A program made the translations under genes and the position numbers. A DNA stretch of 37,590 nt from a virus, in IMG/VR virus record IMGVR_UViG_3300047509_000068, positions 1 through 37,590 of that record. One strand, written 5' to 3'. Each line of letters opens with the position of its first letter. Positions within the stretch are counted from its first letter, which is position 1. Shown piece after piece: positions 14,190-21,874 of this stretch. A model generated the notes under the pieces. That model did not search any database. It had not been told where the DNA came from and saw only the letters and a program-made list of their open reading frames with translations.

Positions 14190-14993
14190 ATGTCCGCTGT
14201 CACCGAGATAGCGGCCGGCGTTGCCGGGTCGAGCGCCCTCAGCTATCAGCTGACGCTGACAGGGTCTGCGGCAGTAGGCGACCTCGTCGTCGTGATAGGA
14301 GGCAACTCGAACACCAACGCCCTGGCCTCCTCGGCCGTCACCGACTCGCAAGGAAACACGTGGACGCTCGCGAAAGCCACCACGCAGGCGTCAGCTACGA
14401 GGGCTGGCGTTTGGTACTCGGTGCTGACGACCGCGCTTACAGGGGGTACCGACTGGGTGAAACTCACCACATCGTCCGGGTCGAACTCGTGGAAGACGCT
14501 TCTGGTGTGGAAACTGACCCCGGCAACCTCGATCAGCCTCGACAAGATCAACTCGCACGACACGCAGCCGACCAACACGGCGATGACTCCCGGCACCACC
14601 GGCACGCTAACCCAAACCCTCGAGCTTGCTGTCGCCCTATACCAGTACGCGAACGCGTCGTCGCCGGCATTCACAGCGACCGCGGGCTGGTCACAGACCG
14701 CGACCACACAGCAGATCGCCGGCGGAACGACTGTAAACGCACTGTCGGCGCAATACCAGATCACAGCTGCAACGACGGCGCTGAACCCGTCAGCGACGAT
14801 CTCGCAGACCAACACATATGGGGCGGCGATCGCCACATTCGCGTTCACCGCGACAGTTACGACAAACACGACGCTCACCGCGACCCAGGCGCAGACCGCG
14901 ACGCTACCACGGCAAGCTGGCGCAACCAGGTCCCCGACCCAAGCGCAGACGCCGACCGTGATCAAGCAGACCGCGAAGACGCTAACCCCCTGA
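14190..14993 (+). CDS. Fibre/adhesin protein, N-terminal part; ends at a C5 run
   Basis: A 267-residue product beginning directly after the beta-helix stop. The first 215 residues form a beta-sandwich-like domain (LTLTGSAAVGDLVVVIGGNS, TDSQGNTWTLAKATT, AGVWYSVLTTALTGGTDWVKLTT), as found in phage and secreted proteins with a carbohydrate-binding-like fold. The last 45 residues begin a 19-20-residue repeat (LTATQAQTATLPRQAG; SPTQAQTPTVIKQTAK). The gene stops right after CTA-ACC-CCC (C5 at 14986-14990), and the repeats continue in the -1 frame in the next gene. The joined product 14190-14990/14990-16183 would be 664 residues. Confidence 0.65.
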   Translation: MSAVTEIAAGVAGSSALSYQLTLTGSAAVGDLVVVIGGNSNTNALASSAVTDSQGNTWTLAKATTQASATRAGVWYSVLTTALTGGTDWVKLTTSSGSNSWKTLLVWKLTPATSISLDKINSHDTQPTNTAMTPGTTGTLTQTLELAVALYQYANASSPAFTATAGWSQTATTQQIAGGTTVNALSAQYQITAATTALNPSATISQTNTYGAAIATFAFTATVTTNTTLTATQAQTATLPRQAGATRSPTQAQTPTVIKQTAKTLTP

Positions 14994-16183
14994 TGCCCGT
15001 CGGCACCTCAGCAACGATTACCAGCGGTCGCGCACAGCCGTTGTCCGCATCCACGTCAGCGCACTCGGACGCCGTCCGCAAAAGCGTGACCGCTATCCGC
15101 AGCGCGTCCACAGCGACAAGCCCGTCGCTCGTGAAGCAGACGCAGAAGCCATTCCTGCTCACCCTCACAACGGTCGCGACGCAGACCAGCGGCCATATCT
15201 ACCCGATCACTCTCTCAACGATCGCGCACGCCGGCAGCGGATCACGCACCGCCACGCTGACCGCGTCCTCCGCGACCGTCGCCACGCTTCTCACCTCCAA
15301 GACGCTGAACAGGACGCTGGCATCGACGCAGTCCCAGACCCCTGTCACGCTCAAACAGGCCGGCAAGACGATAACCGTCGGGACGCAGCTGGCGCTGCCA
15401 CCGCTGTTCAACGGTGCGAGCCCAATCGCGGCGCTCGCGACCAGCATCGTCCGGGTCATCGCAAAAACGCTCACCGCCAGCCAAACCCAAGCGGGCTCGG
15501 TGCGGAAAGCCGCCGCGCGCTCTCTCTCGATCAGCCAGGCTCAGACGGCCACGATCCAGAAGACAGGACAGCCGACCCTGTCCGCCTCGTCGGCTACCTC
15601 GCCGACGATCACCGCTCTGAGGTCGCTGTTCCTCACGCTGGCGCAGGCGCAGGCGCCGACCGTTTCCAAGGCGGTCGCCTACAAGTTTGCGGCGGCGGTC
15701 GTGATCGCTCAGACGATGACGAAGACCGCGGGCCGGACGCTCATCAACCAACTCAACGAGCTCGCGAGTCTTGCCGCCCAGAAACTCGCAAAACTCAAGA
15801 CACTCTCACCGACGCAAGGGCAGACCGAGACGGTTACTCGGTCCTCGGCGGTCACGGAGACCGCTACGCAGGATCAGGCCGCCTCCTACACCGCCACGGT
15901 CGGGACATCCAAGACCGCCGCGAGCGGCACCGGAGCTACGCTCGCGGGCCGGCAGACCAAGAGCATCCGCGCCGCAGCCATAGTTACGGTCTCCCGGAGC
16001 GTCCGCGCTGTCACGGTCACCATGAGGGCTACGACCGCCGCCATCGTCAACCTAATCGGTATGGGACCTGCTGTTACCCCCGTCAACGACGGCACCTCCA
16101 CCGATAGCCACAAGAACCCGCGCGGGCGATCCACCATCAAGACAGGGGCGTCCCGTTCCCGCAGCCGGCTCGGAGACAAATAG
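14993..16183 (+). CDS. Repeat protein, C-terminal part of split fibre/adhesin
   Basis: A 396-residue Thr/Ala/Ser/Gln-rich protein built of about 15 imperfect 19-20-residue units with the consensus x-L-(T/S)-x-x-Q-x-Q-T-x-T-V-x-K-x-A-x-K. The TGATG overlap gives it its own ATG. Read in the -1 frame from CCC at 14988-14990, however, the bases before ATG supply the missing residues of a unit (TLTP then LMPVGTSATITSGRAQ) and keep the repeat in step. The final 45 residues are basic (NPRGRSTIKTGASRSRSRLGDK). A long fibrous stalk or cell-wall-like adhesin is inferred. It is either a separate coupled gene, a mutated one, or a frameshift product. Confidence 0.6.
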   Translation: MPVGTSATITSGRAQPLSASTSAHSDAVRKSVTAIRSASTATSPSLVKQTQKPFLLTLTTVATQTSGHIYPITLSTIAHAGSGSRTATLTASSATVATLLTSKTLNRTLASTQSQTPVTLKQAGKTITVGTQLALPPLFNGASPIAALATSIVRVIAKTLTASQTQAGSVRKAAARSLSISQAQTATIQKTGQPTLSASSATSPTITALRSLFLTLAQAQAPTVSKAVAYKFAAAVVIAQTMTKTAGRTLINQLNELASLAAQKLAKLKTLSPTQGQTETVTRSSAVTETATQDQAASYTATVGTSKTAASGTGATLAGRQTKSIRAAAIVTVSRSVRAVTVTMRATTAAIVNLIGMGPAVTPVNDGTSTDSHKNPRGRSTIKTGASRSRSRLGDK

Positions 16184-16186
16184 GCC

Positions 16187-16534
16187 GTGGGCCCCGACTT
16201 CACCATCGGCCAGGGCGACACCGCCAGCATCCTCACCGACACCCTCGAGGACCAGGACGGCAACCCCGTCGATATCAGCGGCGCCACCGTCGCGTTCAAG
16301 ATGCGGAAACTCGACGCCACCACCCCGACAGTGAACGCTGCCGCATCAAACAAGCAGAACGGCGACGGCACCGACGGGTCGAAAGGAAAGGTGTCCTACA
16401 CCTGGGGCAACGTCGACACCGCCGTCCCTGGCAGCTACGTCGGCCAGTGGGTCGTTACCTATTCGAGCGGGAAGGTGCAGACGTTCCCGAACTGGACGTA
16501 CATCAGCATTCTGATCACGGGGAAACTCGCGTGA
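16187..16534 (+). CDS. Baseplate upper protein-like (BppU N-terminal type) domain protein
   Basis: A 115-residue protein: FTIGQGDTASILTDTLEDQDG, then VDISGATVAFKMRK, VSYTWGNVDTAVPGSYVGQWVVTYSSG and QTFPNWTYISILI. This Ig-like beta layout (G-D-T ... D-x-x-G-x-x-x-x-x-x-G-A-x-V-x-F ... Y-x-W ... G-x-Y ... F-P-N) is that of the N-terminal attachment domain of phage baseplate upper or fibre proteins. GTG 16187 follows the repeat protein by 3 bases. It closes the block of receptor-binding-type genes. The overlapping GTG at 16531 leads toward the protease. Confidence 0.65.
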   Translation: MGPDFTIGQGDTASILTDTLEDQDGNPVDISGATVAFKMRKLDATTPTVNAAASNKQNGDGTDGSKGKVSYTWGNVDTAVPGSYVGQWVVTYSSGKVQTFPNWTYISILITGKLA

Positions 16535-16551
16535 GCCGAGGAGGTAGAGTC

Positions 16552-17670
16552 ATGAGCATGGAGCAGCGTGCGTTCCGGGGGCAGGTCGAGGTCCGGGAAG
16601 GACCTAATGGGCCGATGATCACCGGGTACGCGGCCGTTTTCAACCGCGACAGCTCGGACATGGGGTTCATCGAGCAGGTCGATCCGGCCGCGTTCGACAA
16701 GACGATCCGGGAAGCCGACGTCCGCGGCCTCGCGAACCACGATCAGAACTGGCTGCTGGGCCGCACGAAGGCCGGCACGATGCGCGTCGCGAAGGACACG
16801 GTCGGGCTCCGGTACGAGATCGACGTGAACACGGCCGACCCGGACGGGCAGCGGGCGCTCGCGAAGGTCCAGCGTGGCGACTGGGATGGCTCGAGCTTCT
16901 CGTTCGCGACGATCAGCGACCAGTGGAATTGGTCGACCACACCGCCGCAGCGCAGACTGACCGAGGTGCGGCTCGTCGATGTCGGCCCGGTCACCTACCC
17001 GGCCTACCCGGACGCGACAGCGGAGGCGCGCGCGCTCGCCCCGATCGCTGGGAAGCTCGGCCGCCCGGTCGAGGAGCTCGTGACGGCGCTCCGGACCGGG
17101 GAGATTCGTAGCCTCCTCGGAGACGAGAAGCCAGATGAGGGTCGGGCGTTGAGCCCGGTCGCCGGGACGGTGATGTGGGGCGGCGAGGACGGATTCTGCG
17201 ATCTCCTCTCGGACGTCAACGCCGAACTGATGGGCGTCGACACGGGAATGTCCGCGATGGACGTCAGCGTCAAGCTCGACAAGGTGCTGATCTGCGACTG
17301 GGCGGGCGGCGTCTATTACGTCGCCGGGATCACCGTCGACGAGATGGGTGAGCCGCACCTCGACCCGCAGGATCAGTGGGTGCCGGTCGAGCAGGGCTGG
17401 CTCGTCGATGATGACGCCGGCCGGGTGTTCGCGATCGCGGCGGAGATGCGGGCCGGGAAGATGCTCTCGAAGGCGAACGCCGACGTCCTGCAGGGGATCG
17501 CGGACCAGCTCCGCGACCTGCTAAAGCAGGCGCTCGGCGAGTCGCCGGAAGAGAGCGAGATCGGGCCGCCGGTCGCGGACAAGGGGGAGGACGAGCGGTC
17601 AGTCGATCTGCTGGCCGCCGACATCGAGATCCGGCGGCGCGTCGCGCTCGCCGAACAGGAGGCCGCATGA
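16552..17670 (+). CDS. Prohead protease (HK97 family)
   Basis: A 372-residue protein; the protease core is the first 160 residues. It has ITGYAAVFNRDS, then a catalytic-His block LANHDQNWLLGRTKAGTMRV (His63) and GDWDGSSFSFAT (Ser115), the family's usual His and Ser positions. ATG 16552 was chosen over GTG 16531 because GAGGAGGT (16538-16545) sits correctly. The C-terminal 200 residues are extra and acidic (about 205-300: DLLSDVNAELMGVDTGMSAMDV and similar) and may act as a scaffold fused to the protease. The family matures the capsid by removing the capsid protein's N-terminal delta domain. Confidence 0.85.
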   Translation: MSMEQRAFRGQVEVREGPNGPMITGYAAVFNRDSSDMGFIEQVDPAAFDKTIREADVRGLANHDQNWLLGRTKAGTMRVAKDTVGLRYEIDVNTADPDGQRALAKVQRGDWDGSSFSFATISDQWNWSTTPPQRRLTEVRLVDVGPVTYPAYPDATAEARALAPIAGKLGRPVEELVTALRTGEIRSLLGDEKPDEGRALSPVAGTVMWGGEDGFCDLLSDVNAELMGVDTGMSAMDVSVKLDKVLICDWAGGVYYVAGITVDEMGEPHLDPQDQWVPVEQGWLVDDDAGRVFAIAAEMRAGKMLSKANADVLQGIADQLRDLLKQALGESPEESEIGPPVADKGEDERSVDLLAADIEIRRRVALAEQEAA

Positions 17671-17744
17671 TCACATACGAACGCTGCATCTGGACCGTCA
17701 TCGCGCTCGTCCTCATCTGGGCGAAACTGCGCGGATGGGGCTAG
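17667..17744 (+). CDS. Single-helix membrane microprotein, 25 aa
   Basis: MITYERCIWTVIALVLIWAK followed by LRGWG, started at an ATGA overlap with the protease stop and ending directly before the next GTG. One hydrophobic helix with basic ends is visible. The perfect packing between neighbours supports it, but the size makes it uncertain. Confidence 0.4.
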   Translation: MITYERCIWTVIALVLIWAKLRGWG

Positions 17745-18005
17745 GTGTTCGAGGAGATCATCATCCGGATCCGTGAACGGATCAGCTCGGGAGACCACGC
17801 AGGCGCTCTCGACGAACTCGCTCGAGAGGGGGTGAATCTCTTGGCGACCATCGACGAGGCGAAACAGGCCGTGGATGCGTACATCCAGGCGGCGCAGGCG
17901 GCGATCTCCGAGCTGCAGGCCGCAGCGGCGGCGAGCGACGCGCAGCCGATCATCGACGACGTGGCGGCGGCGACCGCGGCTCTGCCGCAACCACCGGCAC
18001 CGTAG
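17745..18005 (+). CDS. Small alanine-rich helical protein between protease and capsid
   Basis: An 86-residue protein beginning at GTG. Its helical, coiled-coil-like segments are EEIIIRIRERISSGDHAGALDEL and VNLLATIDEAKQAVDAYIQAAQAAISELQAAA, with a Pro-rich end. The location between prohead protease and major capsid gene, and the acidic helical make-up, are those of a scaffold-like or assembly protein, but no homology is recognised. Confidence 0.55.
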   Translation: MFEEIIIRIRERISSGDHAGALDELAREGVNLLATIDEAKQAVDAYIQAAQAAISELQAAAAASDAQPIIDDVAAATAALPQPPAP

Positions 18006-18239
18006 TCTCCTTCTCCGCACACGCTGGCGGGGGCGGTTACGCAGCCCACGGGCGTGCCACCGGCCCCGCCACCCTTTATGTCCGCCGACCGATCCGCTAA
18101 CCTAGCCGTCAGACAACGGCCGGCAGCGAGGGCGCGCCACCGTAGGCTGACTGAGCAGCCCACCCACCCGACGGGGCGGGCCGGGCAAGGCAGAAGCCGG
18201 GCAGTGACCAACCAGAGTCCACCCGAAGGAGCTTCTGTC
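18006..18239. other. Leader region of the capsid gene
   Basis: A gap of about 234 bases with no supported gene. The best promoter-like pair is TTTATG (18075-18080), 17-base spacer, TAACCT (18098-18103), which is weak. The ribosome site GAAGGAG (18225-18231) lies 8 bases before the capsid start. Long leaders before capsid genes are common; the function of this one is not visible. Confidence 0.3.
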
Positions 18240-19604
18240 ATGCACGCAGAGATGGAGAGGCGACTCCTCGACGGGCGCGCCCGCGAGACGGGCGAGTTCC
18301 AGTCCTGGTTCGCAGAGGCCCGGAAACGAGCCGACGAAGCGAAGTCGGCGACGCTTCTCGCCGAGGACGCCCAGGAGTGGGAGCGCCGGCAGGCGTCCCT
18401 CGACGAGTACGACAAGCAGATTAGGCTCGTCCGTGACGGCGCCGTCGGCGACCGGCAGGCGGACGAGATGCGCGCCCAGGTGGAGCAGTTCATCCGGCCG
18501 CGCGGCCTCGAAGGCGTCGGCGACCCCGACTGGGCGGAGCAGGAGAAGCGGCTGTACGACTTCTTCACTGCCTCCGTCGACGACATCCGCAACAACAACG
18601 GCCCGAACACCATCGAGCTGTCGCTCCGCGGTATCGCGGTCGACCGGGTCGGCGGCCAGAACGTCGTCCGGGAGACCCGCAGCCTGAAGCCGCTCTCCGG
18701 CGGCGTGTTCCCCGCAGTCGAGTCGCGCACCGGCCTGTCGGACACGTTCGCGGCAGGCGGCGCCACATTCGGCCCGTCGTTCCGGACAGTCCTCTACCAG
18801 CACCTCGTCTTCCACTCCGCGATCCGGCAGACCAGGGCGACCGTGCTGGCGACCAGCGGCGGCGAGAACCTGCTGCTGCCGAAGACGACCGCCCACCCCG
18901 GCGCAGGCACGATCGTCACCGAAGGCGCCGTGATCGGCGAGACCGACCCGACGTTCGACGCAGCGACGCTGTCCGCGTACAAGTACGCGAACCTCGTCCT
19001 CGTCTCGTCGGAGCTCGAGCAGGACACCCAGGTCGACCTCCTCGGCTACCTCGCCCGCATCATGGGGCAACGGCTCGGAGACGGCATGGGCGCCGACTTC
19101 ACGACCGGCTCCGGCTCATCGAAGCCGAAGGGCGTCATCACGGCGGCCGGCACGATCGCCCAGGTCACGGGGGGCACCCCGGCAGCGTCGGGGGCGACGT
19201 TCGCGGAGCTGACGCAGGTGTTCGACAAGATCATCCCCGGCTACCAGGTGAACGCGGAATGGTTCATGGGGCAGACCGCGATGCAGAAGATCCGTGCTCT
19301 CGTCAACAGCCAGGGAACCCCGCTGTTCCTGCCGTCGCTGTACGGGGCAGGCCCGGACACGCTGTTCGGGAAGCAGATCATCCTCGACCCGAACGTCGCC
19401 GCTCCCGCGTCGAACGCGACGTCGATCGCTTTCGGCGACTTCTCGGCGTACTTCATCCGGGATGCCGGGGCGCTCCGGTTCGAGCGTTCCGTCGATCGCT
19501 ACTTCGACACCGACCAGATCGGGTACCGGGTCGTGTGGAGGGCGGATGGCAACCTGCTCGACACGACCGGGGCCATCGCCGTCTACAAAGGCGGCACGGC
19601 GTAG
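18240..19604 (+). CDS. Major capsid protein (HK97 fold)
   Basis: A 454-residue protein. The N-terminal 120 residues are charged and helical (RKRADEAKSATLLAEDAQEWERRQ), the expected delta domain. The folded core begins around VRETRSLKPLSGGVFPAVES and contains the family blocks LLLPKTTAHPGAGTIVTEGAVIGETDPTF (split by short turns), YKYANLVLVSSELEQDTQVDLLGYLARIMG, FTTGSGSSKPKGVI and, at the end, RYFDTDQIGYRVVWRADGNLL. ATG 18240 has a good ribosome site; the longer GTG alternatives do not. It assembles the icosahedral shell and is processed by the protease at 16552. A strong hairpin follows the gene, as often after highly expressed capsid genes. Confidence 0.95.
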   Translation: MHAEMERRLLDGRARETGEFQSWFAEARKRADEAKSATLLAEDAQEWERRQASLDEYDKQIRLVRDGAVGDRQADEMRAQVEQFIRPRGLEGVGDPDWAEQEKRLYDFFTASVDDIRNNNGPNTIELSLRGIAVDRVGGQNVVRETRSLKPLSGGVFPAVESRTGLSDTFAAGGATFGPSFRTVLYQHLVFHSAIRQTRATVLATSGGENLLLPKTTAHPGAGTIVTEGAVIGETDPTFDAATLSAYKYANLVLVSSELEQDTQVDLLGYLARIMGQRLGDGMGADFTTGSGSSKPKGVITAAGTIAQVTGGTPAASGATFAELTQVFDKIIPGYQVNAEWFMGQTAMQKIRALVNSQGTPLFLPSLYGAGPDTLFGKQIILDPNVAAPASNATSIAFGDFSAYFIRDAGALRFERSVDRYFDTDQIGYRVVWRADGNLLDTTGAIAVYKGGTA

Positions 19605-19617
19605 CCGGATCCGTGTA

Positions 19618-19641
19618 GACCGGGGGCTCCGGCCCCCGGTC
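19618..19641 (+). terminator. Hairpin with UCCG tetraloop after capsid gene
   Basis: GACCGGGGGC (19618-19627), loop TCCG, GCCCCCGGTC (19632-19641): a perfect 10-bp GC stem 13 bases after the capsid stop. No T-run follows (TCTGGGTTCT). It may terminate part of the transcripts or protect the 3' end of capsid mRNA. Confidence 0.6.
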
Positions 19642-19678
19642 TCTGGGTTCTGCTCACGCCCCGCGAAGGGAGAAAGCG

Positions 19679-20104
19679 ATGGCGAAACTCGGTCCGTTCA
19701 CCCAGGGCGTCCTCAAGGTCTCCGGCACCGACCTCTCGACGCGCGTGGAGGCGATGACCCTCACGCTCGTGAAGGACGATGTCGACCTGACCGCGATGGG
19801 CGACGGCGGCCACGCACACCAGGGCGGCCTCGAGAACGACAAGCTCGTCGTGAACTTCTGGCAGGATCTCGCGCCCGGCTCGGTGGACGCGACGCTGCTG
19901 CCGATCTTCCAGGCGGGCACCGCGGTCGCGATCAAGATGGCCGGATCTGGGACGACGATCAGCTCGTCGAACCCGGTCTACACGTTCAACGGGGTCCTGA
20001 CGGACTATCAGCCGCTCGGCGGCAAGGTCGGCGACGGTCTGCAGGCGCCAGTGACGTTCGTGGTTTCCGGGACCGTGACGGAAGGGACGTCCGGGGCCTG
20101 GTAA
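19679..20104 (+). CDS. Tail tube-like (major tail) protein
   Basis: A 141-residue beta-rich protein: VLKVSGTDLSTRVEAMTLTLVKDDVDLTAMG, then GGLENDKLVVNFWQDL, SVDATLLPIFQAGTAVAIKM, YTFNGVLTDYQPLGGKVGD and APVTFVVSG. The order L-S-x-R-V-E-x-M-T-L ... V-D-L-T-A-M-G ... W-Q-D ... D-x-x-L-P-I-F ... Y-x-F-x-G-x-L matches the small tail-tube or major tail proteins annotated in actinobacteriophages. Its place directly after the capsid gene, before the connectors, is unusual. A head-decoration role is an alternative. AAGGGAG lies upstream of ATG. Confidence 0.65.
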   Translation: MAKLGPFTQGVLKVSGTDLSTRVEAMTLTLVKDDVDLTAMGDGGHAHQGGLENDKLVVNFWQDLAPGSVDATLLPIFQAGTAVAIKMAGSGTTISSSNPVYTFNGVLTDYQPLGGKVGDGLQAPVTFVVSGTVTEGTSGAW

Positions 20105-20116
20105 ACGGTGGGGGCG

Positions 20117-20146
20117 GCCGTCGTCCTGAGCCCTCCGGACGACGGC
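20117..20146 (+). terminator. Hairpin after tail tube-like gene
   Basis: GCCGTCGTCC (20117-20126) and GGACGACGGC (20137-20146) form a perfect 10-bp stem with a 10-base loop, 12 bases after the stop. No T-run follows. Together with the promoter at 20158 it marks a boundary between transcription units. Confidence 0.5.
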
Positions 20147-20157
20147 TATCCCCAGCA

Positions 20158-20186
20158 TTGGCGTAAGCCGACGGGGGGCGTAAGGT
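20158..20186 (+). promoter_or_regulatory. Candidate promoter for the glycosyltransferase block
   Basis: TTGGCG (20158-20163), 17-base spacer, TAAGGT (20181-20186). It lies directly after a terminator-like hairpin and 28 bases before ATG 20215, which has a repeated AGGAGGAGGAGG ribosome site. Box similarity is moderate, so this is a prediction from position and spacing. Confidence 0.4.
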
Positions 20187-20214
20187 TCCGCTCAAATCTA
20201 GGAGGAGGAGGGCT

Positions 20215-20403
20215 ATGGGTATCGAGGTCGGGAGGCACAACCCAAGCGGCCAGCACATCGGCGACATGCTCGAGACGGCCATGCGGGAGGGCTACACGAA
20301 GGGGTGGAAGCTCCTCACGGTGCTGAACACTTTCGACGAGTGGCTGCTGGTCTGGGAGACCCCGGATCAGGAGAAGCGCGAGCAGACGGTCGAGAAGCGA
20401 TGA
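20215..20403 (+). CDS. Small unknown protein at head of glycosyltransferase block
   Basis: A 62-residue protein: MGIEVGRHNPSGQHIGDMLE, then TAMREGYTKGWKLLTVLNTFDEWLLVWETPDQEKRE. It may be a small alpha/beta fold. It has an unusually strong ribosome site (AGGAGGAGGAGGG) and overlaps the next start by 4 bases. No family is recognised. Confidence 0.6.
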   Translation: MGIEVGRHNPSGQHIGDMLETAMREGYTKGWKLLTVLNTFDEWLLVWETPDQEKREQTVEKR

Positions 20404-20654
20404 CGACCGTCCTCGACCTCAGGCCCCGGCTGCGGCTCGAGCTCGCCGAGAACGCCGCCGGCTCTCGGATCTTTCTCGTCCCCGGCCCGGACGACTGGTT
20501 CGCGGACGAGACCGACATCTCACGGTTCGTCACCGAGGCCCGCGTCTTCGCGAAAGTGGGAGACCCGACCAGAGCCGAGCTCAGCATCATCAGCCTCTCC
20601 GCAGCCGTCGAGACGAGCAATCCGCCCGTGTCGCGCTGGAGGTTCTGTAGATGA
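20400..20654 (+). CDS. Unknown 84-residue protein
   Basis: Starts at an ATGA overlap: MTTVLDLRPRLRLELAENAA, then RIFLVPGPDDWFADETDISRFVTEARVFAKVGDPTRAELSIISLSAAVE. The beta-rich layout resembles small phage proteins with a strand-turn-strand core. The end overlaps the glycosyltransferase start by 4 bases, so it is expressed with that cassette. No family is recognised. Confidence 0.6.
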   Translation: MTTVLDLRPRLRLELAENAAGSRIFLVPGPDDWFADETDISRFVTEARVFAKVGDPTRAELSIISLSAAVETSNPPVSRWRFCR

Positions 20655-21874
20655 AGGTGCTCGTCCACAGCAACGCTCCGTGGGCGCGGACCGGCTACGG
20701 CCAGCAGACCGATCTGCTCACCCGGAAGCTGAAGGCTGCCGGCCACCAGGTCGGGATCTCCTGTTCGTGGGGGATCGAGGGGTCCGCGATGGACTACGAC
20801 GGCATGGTCGTCTACCCCGCCGACGGCGCCTACGGGAACACGTGGCTCGTCGCGGCGGCGGCGAGCTTCTCCGGCGGAGATCTGCTGAACACGCTCGTTC
20901 TGACGCTGATGGACGTGTGGGTGCTCGCAGACCGCAAGCTCGGCTCGTTGAATCTGGCGTGCTGGGTGCCGGTCGACCATGAGCCTGTCTCGCCGAACGT
21001 GGCGCAGTTCTTCGAGTGGTCGGGGGCGTGCCCGATCGCGATGAGTCGGTTCGGGGAACGGATGCTCCAGGATGCGGGGCTCGATCCGTTGTATGTGCCG
21101 CACGCGATCGACACCGACCTTTTCCGGCCGATCCCGCAGGCGGAGGCGCGCGCGTCCGAGGTTGGGTGCGCACCGGCGGACGCTTTCGTGGTCGGCATGG
21201 TCGCGAACAACGCCGGGAACGCCTACCCGCGTAAGAGCTTCCCAGAGGTTTTCAAGGCGTTTGCGCGGCTCCGCGCCCGCCACGATGACGCGATCCTGTA
21301 CCTGCACTCGAGGATGCAGCCGGGCGCGGCCGGCCTCGACCTGCTCGCGCTCGCGCAGGTGATGGGGATCCCGAAAGAAGCTCTCGCGTGGACTCCGCCG
21401 TTCGCGATGTGGGCCGGCGTCGACCAGGCCGTCATGCCATGGCTCTACAGCCAGTTCGACGTCCTCGCCAACCCATCCCTTGGTGAGGGGTTCGGGATCC
21501 CGATCGTCGAAGCGCAAGCCTGCGGTGTCCCGGTGATCGTGAACGACTTCTCCGCGATGCCTGAGCTCGTCGGTGATGGCTGGAAAGTCTCCGGCACACC
21601 ACTGTTCGACCCGTCGCAGGGCTCCTATTTCCAGAGCCCGAACGTCGACGAGGTCTATGAGGCGCTCGAGGCCGCCTACGAGCGGCGCGGAGGGGCTTCG
21701 GAGGCGGCCAGAGCGCATGTGCTCCAGTACGACTGGAACACCGTCTGGGATGAGCATTGGACGCCAGCGCTGGATGCGGTGATGGAGCGGCGCAGGCGGC
21801 TGGTGGAGATGCCGGAGGTGACGCTGAACCGGGCGGCGCGCCGGCGCGCTGAGAAGCGGAGGCAGACGGCGTGA
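20651..21874 (+). CDS. GT4-type (GT-B fold) glycosyltransferase
   Basis: A 407-residue protein. The N-terminal Rossmann-like half has MKVLVHSNAPWARTGYGQQT and WGIEGSAMDYDGMVV. An interdomain PHAIDTDLFRP segment at about 150-160 and RKSFPEVFKAFARL precede the nucleotide-sugar site NPSLGEGFGIPIVEAQACGVPV, which carries the E-x7-E motif (Glu279, Glu287) of family 4. The C-terminal 30 residues are very basic (LNRAARRRAEKRRQTA). It would transfer a sugar from a nucleotide donor; the acceptor is unknown. It is the first of three consecutive overlapping transferase genes lying inside the structural region, so modification of virion proteins is a reasonable inference. Confidence 0.85.
   Translation: MKVLVHSNAPWARTGYGQQTDLLTRKLKAAGHQVGISCSWGIEGSAMDYDGMVVYPADGAYGNTWLVAAAASFSGGDLLNTLVLTLMDVWVLADRKLGSLNLACWVPVDHEPVSPNVAQFFEWSGACPIAMSRFGERMLQDAGLDPLYVPHAIDTDLFRPIPQAEARASEVGCAPADAFVVGMVANNAGNAYPRKSFPEVFKAFARLRARHDDAILYLHSRMQPGAAGLDLLALAQVMGIPKEALAWTPPFAMWAGVDQAVMPWLYSQFDVLANPSLGEGFGIPIVEAQACGVPVIVNDFSAMPELVGDGWKVSGTPLFDPSQGSYFQSPNVDEVYEALEAAYERRGGASEAARAHVLQYDWNTVWDEHWTPALDAVMERRRRLVEMPEVTLNRAARRRAEKRRQTA

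Noticed and set aside
14246-14965. Long minus-strand open frame (239 codons) opposite the fibre gene
   Set aside because: It is antisense to a gene with clear repeats and good coding pattern; GC-rich DNA yields many such shadow frames and no ribosome site or family match is seen.
18102-19070. Minus-strand frames (322 and 341 codons) opposite the capsid gene
   Set aside because: The major capsid protein is unambiguous on the + strand, and the antisense products show no recognisable fold.
20315-21757. 480-codon minus-strand frame opposite the GT4 glycosyltransferase
   Set aside because: The + strand encodes a complete glycosyltransferase with its E-x7-E motif; the antisense frame is Arg/His/Val-rich without domain features.
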